Shown: positions 44,201-56,931 of the stretch, one piece after another
Numbering within the stretch: position 1 is the first letter of the stretch
Layout: each line of letters starts with the position of its first letter
From: Allium sativum
Lineage: Eukaryota > Streptophyta > Magnoliopsida > Asparagales > Amaryllidaceae
Direction of reading: 5' to 3'
Assembly: GCA_030737875.1 (NCBI GenBank)
Contig: CM060910.1
Location: 65,728,501 to 65,792,500 of the forward strand
DNA length: 64,000 nt
Made by a program: the position numbers and the translations under genes
The notes under the pieces: model-generated
What the model saw: the letters and a program-made list of their open reading frames with translations, nothing else
What the model was told of the DNA's origin: nothing
The model's database searches: none

Positions 44201-47200
44201 CGGCTTGGTTCTGTAGGTATCTCGAGGTTACGGCACCTGCCGAAGGCAAAGCAGATGCCCCTCCCCCTACTACAGCCACTGTTCCTCCTCGTCCTCCTCT
44301 GCGAGTTGATAATTTCTCTGAGATATGCAAGAATTTTTGTGCTATGGGCGGAAAGACATTCCGAGAAAATGAGACTTTTGTAGAAGCAAGGAATTGGCTC
44401 AAACATACAGAGGATTTGTTTGGGATTTTTGAAGTTGACGACCATAGGAAGATTTAGTTGGTCATTTGGCAACTGAAAGATGATGCTTCGTTCTGGTGGA
44501 ATGTGACACAAGAAGGGTGTCCAGTTGAGACTTGGGATGATTTCCGATAGATATTCTATAACATCCCGAAATTTTAGCGATGCTAAAGATGATGAATTAA
44601 AGAATAATTAGTGTGAAATACACTATTAACAATGAATTAAGGAAAACTTACTGAAATATTCAGAACTAAGTAAAATGGACTGTGCATTGCGTCCGTCTCA
44701 GAATTCTGGTCAAGATAGACACCTGGTATGCGTAAATTGGACACTGTATGAAGAAGTTATTAAGCTTTGAAGTTTGTATGCATATAAGGAAGATATACAT
44801 ACATATAAATTCAAAAATATTCAAAAATTAGCAAAACCAGAAATTCGGTGCGCAAATCAAGGAAGGGTCAACCGTTTGAGGTCGACCCGAGACCTGGCTG
44901 GGTCGACCCATGGGTCAACCCTTGCATGGGGGTCGACCCAGGAATTGGGGTCGACCCTGGGGTCGACCTAGGGATCGACACCCCTGAAGAGGGGTTGACC
45001 CACCCGGGGATCTGGAAGCTTCTCTGACGTAGACGATTCTGATGGCTTTTGGTCTAATCTGAAGGTCTTGGTTGCTCCGCTACTCCTATACAAAGGACCC
45101 TAAACCTAGGTTTTATTCATCTAAAAATGGCGGTGATGGCGGAGCTCTACTGCAACAAAAATTGAAGGGCCTAATCTTCACCAAATCCAATTCAGCAAGC
45201 ATTATACAAATTCAACGGTTGCTACAACAACAAATTCAACGTGTTCTTCATAGTAATTTGGATCCATTTCCTTAGATCTATTCACTATGAGTTCAAGTTA
45301 TTTTTAGATCTAAATATTTAATTAGTAACCTTGATATGTATATAAAAATTAGATCTTGAATCGATGTCTAATCAGTTCTATTATGACATAATTATCAGAT
45401 CTATTTTTATATGTTCATACCGCCACCATGTTAAATCTTGTCATAATATGCCTATTCAGTTATGCCTATTTCCATCAGTTTATTATTGATTCGTTATTAT
45501 ACCTGTTCTGATTCTCTTCTCTTCCTCTTTTCCCTTTTTATTTTTATATAGCCCGGCTACCTTCGAGCCTAGGCCTAATGCTGATAAATGCGAACGTGAG
45601 AAATTGGGAACAATTGGGAAAGACATAAATTGGGGCATAAGTGGTATTGGAAATTATGATTGTAAATTTGGGCATAAAATTGGAAAATATACGAATATGG
45701 ATTTGGGGGCATATTTTATATTAGATAATATGAACATGAAGTTAGGCATATATTGGAAAATAGGTGAACATGAATTTGGGTAAAATTTGTATTGGAATGT
45801 GTAAATATTGAATTGGGGTATAAATTGGAACATATGTAATCATGAAATTGGGCATAAATTGTAACATATGTAAATGTCAATTTGGGGCATAAAATGGAAC
45901 ACATGTGAATGTTGATTTAGGGCATGGAAACCTATAATTGAAATAGGATAATTGTAAATATTAATAGAAAGGGGGCATGAAAGTCTATATTTGGAATAGG
46001 GAAATTTAATTGAATATGCCTAAAATAATGGAGCCCTAATAACGCTTAGACACGAGGTTAGGTTGCAATAGTGGTGGAAGTCTGCCCGGACCCGACTGGC
46101 ATATCCAGCAGCGACCGATGTTGAACCTAATGTGAGAGGTCTAAGTGTGCAAATACGAGACGAGCTATGACACGAGGTTAGGCCCAACTTATGGAAGAAC
46201 TCTGCCCGGACCCGACTAGCATATCATGCATCCACAAGTTGTAGGCCTAATGTAGGAGGTATAGCCCATCATAACCATAAATAAACATGGTAGTGAATTG
46301 GACTGCTTAACCTAATTTAATCCATAGGTATTATATGAATATGAACTAAAGTTGGGTTAAACTGGTTGGCATTGGGTAGGCTAAGCAAATCTGAGGCGGC
46401 GGGTAATATTTACATTTAGGCCCATAAACTTAACCCGATAAGGTTATGCAATTAAAGATACCTAGTGGTATATGTAACCGGTAGAAATAATAAAGTTATG
46501 TAAGTAAAGACACCGTTTAGGGTAAGCATAAATTGTAAGGAAATGAGACAACTTGTGTAATAAGATAAGAGGTACTTAATTATAAATTAAGTAATCTAGA
46601 AGTCTGGAACCCGCTGATAAGAATAGCATGTCTAGACTTGTCCAAGGGACAAGAGGAAATTATAACATAGGTTATAATTAATGGGTTGAGAAACTTGTTA
46701 ATAGGCCTTAGTTCATAGAACCAAGTTAACAAGTAAACAATGATAAGTTGTATTGACAATGTAAAATAGAATTATGATTAAATGAGAAAGAACGAGGAAA
46801 ACTTATAAGATAAGTTATAATTAATCATAAATAATGAATGACATGTTAAAAAGGAAATATGTAAAATGAGGCGTACTTAATTACAGATTAAGTAAGAACA
46901 TGTTATTGTAACTATGAAATTGGACGATAAAAATATAAATGGATTGTTAGTTATAGAGCTTTGGCCACAATCTAAAGAATAACATGTTGTGGGCTTATTA
47001 ATGAACTTAAAGGGGTTAAGTTATATAAACAAAATTAATAAGCAAGATAAACTTGGTAAATTGGAATAAGAATTCAATATGAACGGGAATAACCAAGTTA
47101 AATGGAAACCTGGTGAGGTAAGGCAAGTGCATAAAAAAATGTTTAGACATAGGGTCCAACAACATATTAAAGAAAGGCGCTTGGACCAGTCCGTACGTTT

Positions 47201-49445
47201 GAGGGTGAATAACCCAACGGGGTAGATCATCGAGGTGTTACAAGACACGAGGGGAGCGCACATTCATCTAATTGTTATGACGGCTCCAAAGGACTGGAAG
47301 GGAAAGCACGCGGCTTCCTGAAGTACGTAAGGTGCTCCTAGTAGTCCTCTGTGCGATGACAAATGTCTTAGGCTTTACTCGCAGAGGTTAGGTCTGCGCG
47401 TAACTACTAGGTGGGTGCGCCTTGACTGCAGATGTAGCTATGCTGTCAGAATGCTGTAACGAGGTGACATTAGGGTAGTTCGGCGGTTGCCTTACGAGGA
47501 GGCGGAGGGTCACGACCAACAAAGATAGTAAACCGTTGAATATCTATCATCGGCAGCCAGCGGGATGCGAAAAGACAAGAGCTAAACCCAAGATACCATT
47601 TCACCTTTCACTATCGAGGTATGGGGTTGAGGGTAGACGCCACATGGATGTTTAGATTGGTTGTTATTAGGGGCAGTGTTTACTAATTGAGGGAGGGGCC
47701 GAGGTGGGGCCATAGCCACCACGGAAAACAGCCCCGAGGAATATTTGTATTTGAAGGCTCTTAAAGGTCGGCCTGTACAGGTATGGAAAAGCTCCCGGCC
47801 GAGTTCCGTGTTTCTTGTTTAGCCCTGCCACGGAATTCGGTGCACATTAAAGGTCTTGCATTGAGGCATCAAGCTATAATTACAGTACATACATGGGACA
47901 GTTTAGATACATGCATATTTGCTCTGGGTGGTGTATCGTGGACTAGAGGGCAATACTCCGATAAGGAATCTGATTCAATCGATGGTGGTAGTCCGTATGC
48001 TTACATAGCACAGTAATGACAGATATATGCAGAATGTAACTTTGTTTTGTAGAGATCCGTACATCACTCCGACGTAGGATGAGGGACTGCATTCTTTATG
48101 GTGGAGACCGTGCGAGTGGGGTACCATGGGGTGTATCTCAATATTGAGATATAGCTACACATATTATATTAGGTGAATCCATGGGAAAGTAAATGGGTAT
48201 GATGCGCGGATAAGTCTTGAGTTCTACTAACCTAAGTAACCTAATAATCAAGAAAATGTAATGGAACGATATTGGTAGGGATCATTCTATTTCTGATCTA
48301 CTAGTATCGGTGCAGTGTAGAGAAATGCATTTAGGAAGCGCAATATATCATGTTCATCTTATCTTGCTCAGTTCACACTTGTTATTGTTACTATTAACAT
48401 GTTCTTCCAGTTTTATATACCTACCATAATACCTTTATTTATTTATATTTAAAAGTAATTGGACTCGCCAGACTTTATGTCTGACCCTTTTTGTTTCCTC
48501 TTCTCTCTCTTCCATTTCCCTCACCCCCCCCCACCCTTCCAGGTTATCAGGGTGGAAGTGCTTTGAGTTGATTTGAATTCTTCCAGCTTACCTTGGATTT
48601 TGGATATAGATGTAACACTTTGACCTCTGGTCAACTCTCTTATGGGTTCACATGGGAAACATGGTTTTATGCTATTGTACTGTGATATTTTAGACAGATT
48701 ATTTATATAATTGGTTACTTAAAACTTATGGTATAAGCTTAGTATTTGAGACCGCGATGTTTTGATTTAAATGAAGTTTTTAATTCCGCTGCTATTTTAC
48801 ATGTCCGTCTTGTGATATTATGTTCTTATTTACCAATAACGCTTCACGAAACTTAATGCATTCTTTATAGAGTGTCACTAACGGAGATGGGGTGTCACAT
48901 ATTCTAGATGAAGTTTCTTTCTCAAGCTAAGCAAAGTATGCAAATGGAAAGGTTTTTGGGACTTAAGCGAGGAGGCATGTCTGTCAAAGAGTATGTTAAT
49001 AAGTTCAATCAATTGGCGAGGTTTGGGTTGGATCTAGTGAATATCCCACATAAGAAAGCTTTGAGGTTTGCTAGAGGATTGAATGAGCCCCTTCATGGGT
49101 TGGCTATGTCCAATTTTTAGATGGGAGCAACTTTTGAGAAACTCGTTGATATGTCATTGATGCACAAAGAAGATAAAAAAAGAAAAGAAAGAGCCTACGG
49201 TTGATGAGTCACAAAACAAGGAAGTGTGGCCCAAGAAAGAACAATAACAGCAAAATAAGGGCAGGAAGAACGACAAAACCCGAGAAAAGAGGAAATGTTA
49301 TAATTGTGGACGCGTTGATCATTTGGGTAAAGATTGCAGAAAAAGTAAGAATGCTTGTTTCCAATGTGGATAGGTTGGACGTCTTATTAAGGATTGCCCA
49401 AAGAAGCAAGGATAGGGCCAAAGGGCGGGATCTTCTGGACGGCAA
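44201..49445 (+). pseudogene. gag: gag of element B, split by solo LTR C
   Basis: First part 44201-44551: Pro-rich start (ADAPPPTTATVPPRPPL), then ARNWLKHTEDLFGIFEV, a TAG at 44455-44457, and WWNV. C is inserted at FRxxF. The gag resumes at 48905 with MKFLSQAKQSMQMERFL and runs to 49120, then RARGLNEPLHG-type sequence and a Lys-rich linker. Zinc knuckles at about 49290-49395: CYNCGRVDHLGKDC (intact CCHC) and a second CFQCG broken by TAG. Frameshifts in the linker. Longer and better preserved than in A, but the solo LTR alone ends its function. Confidence 0.8.
44557..48899 (+). mobile_element. C: solo LTR of a related chromovirus inserted in B's gag
   Basis: Flanked by TATTC on both sides (44552-44556 and 48900-48904). 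It starts TATAACATCCCGAAATTTT (TG mutated to TA) and ends GGGGTGTCACA. Inside are features of this LTR family in the same order: palindrome cluster 44866-45005, GGTAGGAAGTCTGCCCGGAC-like modules near 46070 and 46190, and the end segment from 48420 (ATTGGACTCGCCAGACTTTATG). At 4343 bp it is far longer than the LTRs of A and B. No internal region, so it is a solo LTR left by LTR-LTR recombination. Confidence 0.82.
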
Positions 49446-50830
49446 GTGCATGCTCTCGTGGCTGATGTACCGGATAATGGTAGGAAAATTTCTATTGAAG
49501 GTTTGATTTCTCTTTCTGATCATCCTATTAGAACTCTTTTTGATTCTAGCGCTTCACATTCTTTTATACCTGATTCCATGGTTGAGTCTCTACACCTTAG
49601 TACTAGTATGGTTTTGGGTCTCATTGTCGTCTCAAACCCCATAGAAGGTACGGCTCATTTGTCTATGATTTGCCGGGGTTTGAGAATGTTTGTGTTGGGT
49701 ATCGAGTTCGAGTGTGATGGATACGTGCTTGGTTTTATGGGCTACGGTTTGATTTTAGGAATGGATTGGCTAGCTATGCATGGTTCCATTCTAGACTGTG
49801 ATAGGAGGGTCATTAGACTTTTGACTTGCCATGGGAGGACCCTCGAAAGTTCTTGTGACCCTACGGGGTCTATCATGCTTAGTTTCTTAGAGTCGCATGA
49901 TGCATCTATCGATGATTTACAATCTGTACTAGTAGTTTGTGAGTATTCCGATGTTTTTGAGGAGGTTCGGGTCTTACCTTTGAGGCGCGGGATCGATTTC
50001 CGTATATACTTGGTGGACAGTGCAAAGCCAGTTGCATTGCATGTGCGCCACATGGCTCCAAGAGAGAGAAGGGAGCTCAGCAAGCAAGTAATGGAGCTAC
50101 TTGAGAAAGGGTTTATTAGGCGAAGCATATCTGAATGGGGTGCTCCGGTGGTATTCGCAACTAAGGTGGATGGTTCGCTTTTTTATGTGTGGATTACAGA
50201 GAGTTGAATAAACTCACTAACAAAAATAGGCACCCACTTCCAAGGATACATGATCTGTTTGACCAGCTTGTTGGTGCGTCTGTTTCTCCTAGTTAGACTT
50301 GGCCACGGGGTTTCATCGATTGAGGGTGGCTGAGGACAGTATAGACAAGGTTGCCTTTAGAACTCTAGACAGTTTCTTCGAGTCACTAATCATGCCTTTT
50401 GGTTTGACGAATGCACCCGACTATTTTGTAGATTTAGTGAGTAGGGTGTTCAGGAGTTTCTAAATATGTTTTTTGTGGTTTTTGTTGATGACATCTTGAT
50501 TTTCTCGAAGAGTGGGGAAGAGCATGCTCTACATATAAGGGAGGTTTTGATACTTTTGAAGACCCTCCGAGCACATATGCTTAAGGCGAAATTATCCAAA
50601 TGTAATATTTGGAGAAAAGAGGTGAGAATTCTAGGACATGTGGTCTCTAAGTAAGGAAAAACAGTAGATCCCACGAAAGTAGTTGTAGTTCAAGATTGGA
50701 AGACTCCAAAGAATGCAATGGAGGTGAAGAGTTTCCTTGGTTTAGCGGTATATTATAGGAGTTCATTAAGTACTGCGCAAAGATATCAGCCCCACTCACC
50801 GAGCTGACAAAGAAGAATCTAACATTTTCT
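49446..50830 (+). pseudogene. pol: Protease and reverse transcriptase of element B
   Basis: Open from 49446 to 50207: the protease active site is RTLFDSSASHSFI with the catalytic Asp kept (Gly to Ser next to it) and GLILGMDWL later. RT starts at GFIRRSISEWGAP; a frameshift at about 50185 precedes [10 protein letters not shown], and several stops follow in 50290-50460. The palm motif VVFVDDILIFSKS is intact at about 50475. The frame stops at 50652-50654 and continues with [14 protein letters not shown]. One of the better preserved protease regions in this window. Confidence 0.85.
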
Positions 50831-51394
50831 TAGGATATAGACTGTGAGGATGCTTTTCGGCGATTGCAAAGGCCTTTGACAATAGCCACAGTCTTGACTT
50901 TGCCTGATGGGAATAGGGTGTTCAAAGTATACATTGATGCATGTAGTACACGACTTGGTGTTGTTTTGATGCAAGAGGGAAGGGTAGTATGTTATGGAGG
51001 AAGATAGTTGAGAGTTCATGAGAAGAACTACCCTACCCATGATTTGGAGTTAGCTATTATAGTATTTGTGCTTAAGTCTTAGCGTCATTATTTGCTTGGA
51101 GAGAAGTTCGAGTTGTATACGGACCATAAATCTCTCAAGTACTTGTTCTCACAGAAGGATCTCAATTTGAGGCAACAAAGATGGATGGAGTTCCTAGCAT
51201 CCTATGACTTTGAGATTGCTTATACCCCTGACAAGGGTAATGTGGTGGCGGATGGACTGAATAGGCAGAGGATGACCTTGAGTCCTTTATTCGTAGAGAG
51301 GCAGAGCTTGAAGTATATATCAACTTTTGATTTTATGCCCTCTGCCGAGTTTACACCTGGTTTATTGGCATCATTAAAGGTGTGACCTACTCCT
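50831..51394 (+). pseudogene. pol: RNase H of element B
   Basis: The first catalytic Asp is kept in VYIDACSTRLG at about 50930. HDLELAI and the region before 51092 hold stops. 51092-51385 is open: [17 protein letters not shown] with the TDHKSL motif intact, and [17 protein letters not shown] with the last Asp. Less mutated at its active site than the same domain in A. Confidence 0.75.
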
Positions 51395-52830
51395 TTGGAT
51401 CAGATAGAAACTTCACAGCGGGAAGACCCACAGATAGCGGACATCTTGGACAGGCTCAGTAGAAAGGAGACTTCCAGTCACCTCAGTAGATATTCCACGG
51501 ATGAAAGAGTATGGGTGAAACGAGATGGAAGGCTTTGTGTTCCTCGAGTTGGGAGTCTGTTGAAGACAGTCCTTGAGGAACCCCATCATTCTAGGATGAC
51601 TATTCATCCCGGTGGTGATTAGATGTACAGGGATATGAATAGGGTTTTCTTTTGGGCAAGGATGAAGAAAGATGTAGCAGAGTTTGTTTCTCGATGTTTG
51701 ATTTGCCAGCAAGTCAAACTGAGCAAAAGAAGCCCAGTCGTATACTTCATCCTTTGGAGGTCCCACTGTGGAAGTGGGAGAGCATCTCTATGGATTTCAT
51801 TGATGGTTTGCCTAGATCGAGGAAAGGCAACACCAGTATTTGGATTATAGTTGATAGACTTACTAAGAGCGCTCATTTCATTCCCGTTAAGAATAAGAGG
51901 ACGGCAGCATGGCTGGCAGCAGTTTATCTTCGTGAGATAGTCCGTCTACATTGAGTACCTTCGAGTATTGTGAGTGATCGTCACCCCATATTCACCAGTG
52001 AATTTTGGAGGAGCTTGTAAGAGGCAGTAGGTACACAGTTGTGTTTGAGAACCGCTTATCACCCTTAGACCGATGGACAGACGGAAAGGGTGAGTAGAGT
52101 TCTTGAGGATCTTTTAAGGCTTTGTATCCTAGACTTCGGAGGGACTTAGGAGGAGCATTTTCTATTAGTAAAGTTTTCCTACAACAACAATTATCAGGCT
52201 TGTATTAGCATGGTACCCTTCGAGGCTTTGTACGGACGATCCTGTAGATCACCGACTTATTGGTGGGAGTCTACAGATAGGCTTCTACTTGAACCTGAGA
52301 TGATTAGAGAAACTTCAGATAAGATAGATCTTATTCGCAGACGCATGAAGACAACTCAAGACGGGCAGAAGTCCTATGCAGATAAGAGAAGGACTAATAT
52401 TGAGTTTGAGGTAGGAGACATATTTTTCATCAAGGTATATCCATTGAGGAATGTGGTTCGCTTTGGATCTATAAGGAAATTGGCACCAAGATTTGTAGGG
52501 CCATTTCCCATAATAGAAAGAATTGGCCAAATGGCCTATAGAGTAAAGCTAGAGAGATTGGTCGGTGTTCATGATGTTTTCCACGATTCTCATTTACGGA
52601 AGTGCTTGCATGATACCGCAGAAGTAGTTCAACTGAATATGCTTGAGGAAGTAGAGGTGGAACGGGAAGTGACAGTTAGATGAGTTTCTACCCGTATTCT
52701 TGGATCAGAGGTTAAGGAGCTACGCAACCAAGAGGTCAAGTTGATGAAAGTTCAGTGGGGAGATGACCATGAGGAGATTGAAGACAAGATTCGCGCTTCG
52801 TAACCTTTTCTTTTCAAGGGTATGTTCTTA
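51395..52830 (+). pseudogene. pol: Integrase and chromodomain-like tail of element B
   Basis: HH-CC zinc region: EEPHHSRMTIHPGG and CLICQQVK (frameshift at about 51720). Core: SMDFIDGLPRSRKG (first Asp), SDRHPIFTSEFW (second Asp), and a TDGQTERV region with the catalytic Glu, after an in-frame TAG. 52210-52683 is open: MVPFEALYGRSCRSP, GKLAPRFVGPFPI-type end (RKLAPRF here), HDVFHDSHLRKC. After a TGA at 52681-52683 comes RILGSEVKELRNQEVKLMKVQW, the chromodomain-like tail. All three catalytic acids are visible, unlike in A. Confidence 0.85.
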
Positions 52831-53432
52831 ACTTCTTTTCCAAAACTTTTTATTCATACTTACTTCTGCCATTTAAGTATATCCTATCGATTCAATCTTT
52901 GACCTTTAGGTAGAAATCCAATGGATGTAAACATGTGTTTGAGACATGTTATGTTTCATGGATGCAAGTGGAAGCAAGTGTTTGCTACTGGTTGCTTGTA
53001 GATGCATATACACACACATTAGGCACTAAATCGGCTCAATCACTCTCATACTGCATATAAATGTGTGTGCATTTTAAAATTTTATGGACGAAAATCGATG
53101 TATCATCATATGGATGTTTCATTTGGATGGATGATTGTGCACACATATAGTATTGACATGATATGTTAGGATTGTTTGCATACATGTTGGATTCATGGCA
53201 CTAACATACATTGCATTAAGCAGCTCGACTGAATCAGTAGACCGCCTGATCTTTCGCATTAGCATAAGGACATATACACACACCATTGCATATGTTTATA
53301 TAAGCATTAGAAATCTTTTAAGGACAATGGATGCCTATGATTTATGGATGAGTAAACGGATGATGGATGTTAGGATATACATTCTTCTTAACTTAGAGAT
53401 TTCAGGGACGTAATCCTTTAAGTAGGGGAGAA
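52831..53432 (+). other. 3' non-coding region and polypurine tract of B
   Basis: Homologous to 39791-40341 of A. Polypurine tract AAGTAGGGGAGAA at 53420-53432 abuts the LTR. Confidence 0.7.
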
Positions 53433-55484
53433 TGTAACACCCCGTAATTTTAAAGAATACAATTATGATAAATTAAAGAATACCTAATTGAATATTGGGA
53501 ACTAAGTAAAACGGGCTGCGCAATTGCGTTTGTCTCGGATTTTTCTTAGGAAAGACTACGAGTTTGCGTAAAACGGACGTTGTATGAAGAAGTATTAAGC
53601 CTAGAAGTTTGTAGACGCATAAGAGAATTATATGTATACAAATTATTATTCTTGTTCTCTTCTCTCCATTTTCCCTTTTTATTTTTATAACCAGGCTACC
53701 TTCGAGCCTAGGCCTATCGCTGAAATATGCGAACGCACGAAATTGGGAACGATGGGGAACGTTAAAATCGGGGCATAACTTGTATTGGGATTTTGGGGAC
53801 ATAACATATATCGTGATCTAAGACTTTAATTTAGGGCATAATCTATGATGAACATAAATAATTGGATAGGAACGAATATGCCTAAAACTACAGTAAATAG
53901 AAACTGTAATTACACTTAGACACAAGGTTAGATTACATTTGTGGTAGAAGTCTGCCCAGAACCGCCTGGCATATCCAGCAACCACAAGTGGTTAATCTAA
54001 TATGAGGGGTTGAGGGCATAAATGTACATGTAACAGTTCTAACATACGAGGTTAAGTCTAATTTGTGGTAGAAGTCTGCCCGGAACCGCCCGCATATCCA
54101 GCGACCACAAGTAGTCGACTTAATGTGAGAGATCCGGTTCATTAACAGACATGAATGGAAAATGACAAGAATCTGTTAACTAGAAATACTTAACCTGTTT
54201 AAACCTATAGGGGCTACATGAACATGACAAATTGAGTACGGGTTAAGTAAACTTGTAAATCTATGAAGGGTTATATAAGCCCAACAAACTTAACCTGTAT
54301 TACATTTTAGGGTTATGCAATCTTGTTAAACCCTTAGGCATAACATGTCTAAATCCTAGCGGGGGGATGCAAGCCTAGGAGGGTAGCTTCTATCATTTGT
54401 TACGTGGGACCCTTATCAGTCAGTAACCCACCTTAGTATCAAACGAAGAACCCCGAACTATGGGTCAGGGCACACTTACTAAGTTGGTTGTAAGAGGTTT
54501 AAATAGGCGAGGGTGTTGACAGCGCGAGATCCAATGAAGTCATGTGCGTGCATGGGTTCAGCTTGCTTGAGGAAAATTAAGATGATGTGACATCAATAGA
54601 CATTAATGTGCATCTTGAAAATAAACGGGTTGCTACTTTAGGAAGTGATACATCCTACTGTGAGGCCAGCACAGGGTGTCTACAAAGAAAGGAGTCGATC
54701 GATTTGGGTAGTAATTAGGGTACATCTGGTTTTTCTTGTGTAGAAGCCCATTATTCTTGTTGGGGGTAACACCTGTCATTTCTGTTGGGCTGGATTTTAT
54801 TATTGTTGGGGGTAAAACCTGTCACTAGAAGTATACCTAAGTTTATCATCTGTTTCAGTAGGGATCTCCTTGTTTCTATGATACTAGTATTGGTGTAGAG
54901 AAAAGTATTTGAGAAACGTAACCTATTCTGTTTTGTTTATTCTGCTTATCTTGCTCATTCTGTTATACCTCTCTTATGATGTTGTTATCTCTCTCATCCA
55001 GTTTATATACATATCATGATGCTTTTACTTATTTATATGATAATAGTAACTGGACTCGCCAGACTTTATGTCTGACCCATTTTATTTCCTCTTCTCTCTT
55101 TTGTTTCCCCCTTGGTTCTCAAGGTGGGAATACTCATGCTTGATTTGGATTCTCTTTCATTCTGCTTGGAGCTGCTTTGGTGTACCGCTTGATTTTTTGT
55201 CTCCTCTGATATGGCTACATTTTCAGGATTATGCCTTTTTATGTATTATTGTACTCTTATGATTTTGGTACAAGATAGAAGTTTTATATTGATGTAATGG
55301 CTTTTCAGTATTTTAGACTTACGATGTAACTGGGTTTTTGGACTACGTTGTTTCATGTTTAAATAAAGTTTTAATTCCGCTGTTATTTTATATCTGTCTT
55401 GTGATGTTTCTGTTTACCTATAACGCTTCACGAAACTTAATGCATTCAGATAAAGAGTGATATTAATGGACGTGGGGTGTCACA
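53433..55484 (+). repeat. 3' LTR of B (2052 bp)
   Basis: Starts TGTAACACCCCGTAATTTTAAAG, ends GGGGTGTCACA, followed by AGAGG. The palindrome cluster, TATA box and start of the leader are deleted: at about 53640 the sequence jumps from ACAAATTATTA directly to TTCTTGTTCTCTTC. It has a single copy of the segment that is doubled in the 5' LTR. Confidence 0.85.
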
Positions 55485-55489
55485 AGAGG

Positions 55490-56931
55490 CAATAGACCGC
55501 TTAACGATTAAATATTTAAACAAATCATTTAAATGTTTGATCATCAAAATTACGGCACGCTATAGAAGAGCAAGCAGGTACTGATCTCAAATCATCATGT
55601 ATTTTCCAAACATGTCCTCGCATGATAATTAATTGGTTGGTACATGTGGATTGCCTACAGTTTGATATGCACATTACTCATAAGCAAGAAAGTAGGTGTA
55701 TATTCAAAGAGAACCAATGTCTAGGTAATGAATATGAAATTATTAAGGGATAATTCTCCACCATAAGAGTTGCATCTACAAGTTGGGTCCGATAAGAGGC
55801 CTAAAGATTTGTATGAGGTTGACGTGACTTTGCATATGAAGCTACAATATAGCCACCATCAAGTCATCTCTAACACCTCATAGAGAATGCTGCAAATACT
55901 AAACTATCACATCTCATCCTAGGGAAGCAATTCTCAGGATCTTGACCAGCCATCCCTTAGATGTGATGGTGCATGTTTATCATGTACTCATAATACCATA
56001 ACGACAATGTATAAAAAAAAGAAATATCTACTTGACTTCATCAAGAGAAAATAAATCCAACATGGTACATAATGCACCTAAAATGGTTGTGCCCCAATCT
56101 AGAATAACAAGCTGGTTTAACTGCACGAGTGATACTAGATAACCTAGACGAATCGTACCTTTTTGATATAAGAAATGGTTAAACTGAGAGAGTAGAAAGA
56201 AATGTATGAATGATTGCATTCATCATATCTGATCCTGTAACACCACGTACTTTTCTAAGCTCGAATTTTGATAAAAATAGAAACTCAAACTCATTTGAGC
56301 ATGGTGAGTCTAAATCTTGTATTCGTAAATAAGGAGCACAAGCATAATTAGAGTAAAATAAAACTAACTTAGAATGGAAATAGGATAAGATAATAAGTTT
56401 CGACGAAAATAACCACCTTAAAGGAAATTGCTATATCAATACCGAGCATGAGAGAAAAAGGACAGAACACTTGCAAAGGCCTCTCTTCCACAAAAAAACC
56501 AGGGGAGTTGTTATGAGGAGGGGGTCAGAACAAGTCCTGGCGAGTAGAAATATATAACACTGTTTATACTACACAAATGCATCCCGTTTAGTTTCATCCA
56601 AATTATATGTATAACAAGGTTAATAATTTTAACCTAACCTTGCGAGGGTTATGCAGGACGATTAACTACCATTCCCAAGGTAGCACTTCCTAAAGATAGA
56701 TTATCGTAATATACTGAGATAGAACTTTCACATATAAATATGAAGTCCTAAAACCACCACATAAACTGATACCAAAACTAGGAGGCGAGCTTCCAAGGAT
56801 CACATAAGGCCAAGGTGGATCCATTGATCACTTAATACCTTATTAGGTGGTTTACTACACACTAATATAAATTAGAGGACACTAGCTACTAAGCCCTACT
56901 AATTCAAGGCTTCCGTCGTTCACACATATTC
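55490..56931. other. Unassigned DNA, with a possible truncated LTR from 56236
   Basis: No gene. At 56236 TGTAACACCACGTACTTTT resembles the LTR start of the A/B family for about 20 bp; what follows does not match A or B closely. Element D begins at 56932 and may have been inserted into this LTR. 55490-56235 shows nothing I recognise; a short frame at 56028-56219 is not convincing. Confidence 0.3.

Larger units (their letters stand above)
31365..55484 (+). mobile_element. Element B: outer chromovirus (Ty3/gypsy, Tekay-like), interrupted by A and C
   Basis: Flanked by AGAGG on both sides (31360-31364 and 55485-55489). 5' LTR is 31365-32716 plus 42489-43983, primer site 43986-43997, gag-pol from about 44201 to 52830, polypurine tract 53420-53432, 3' LTR 53433-55484. 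Removing A and C leaves an element of about 10 kb. The pol order is protease, RT, RNase H, integrase, then a chromodomain-like tail, diagnostic of Ty3/gypsy. Long LTRs, GKLAPRFVGPF integrase end and the LRNxEVKLMKVQW tail suggest Tekay/Del (inference). Many stops: not autonomous. Confidence 0.88.

Noticed and set aside
47783..48016. 77-codon frame in the GC-richer part of C
   Set aside because: Within a solo LTR, no family resemblance, no upstream promoter signs.
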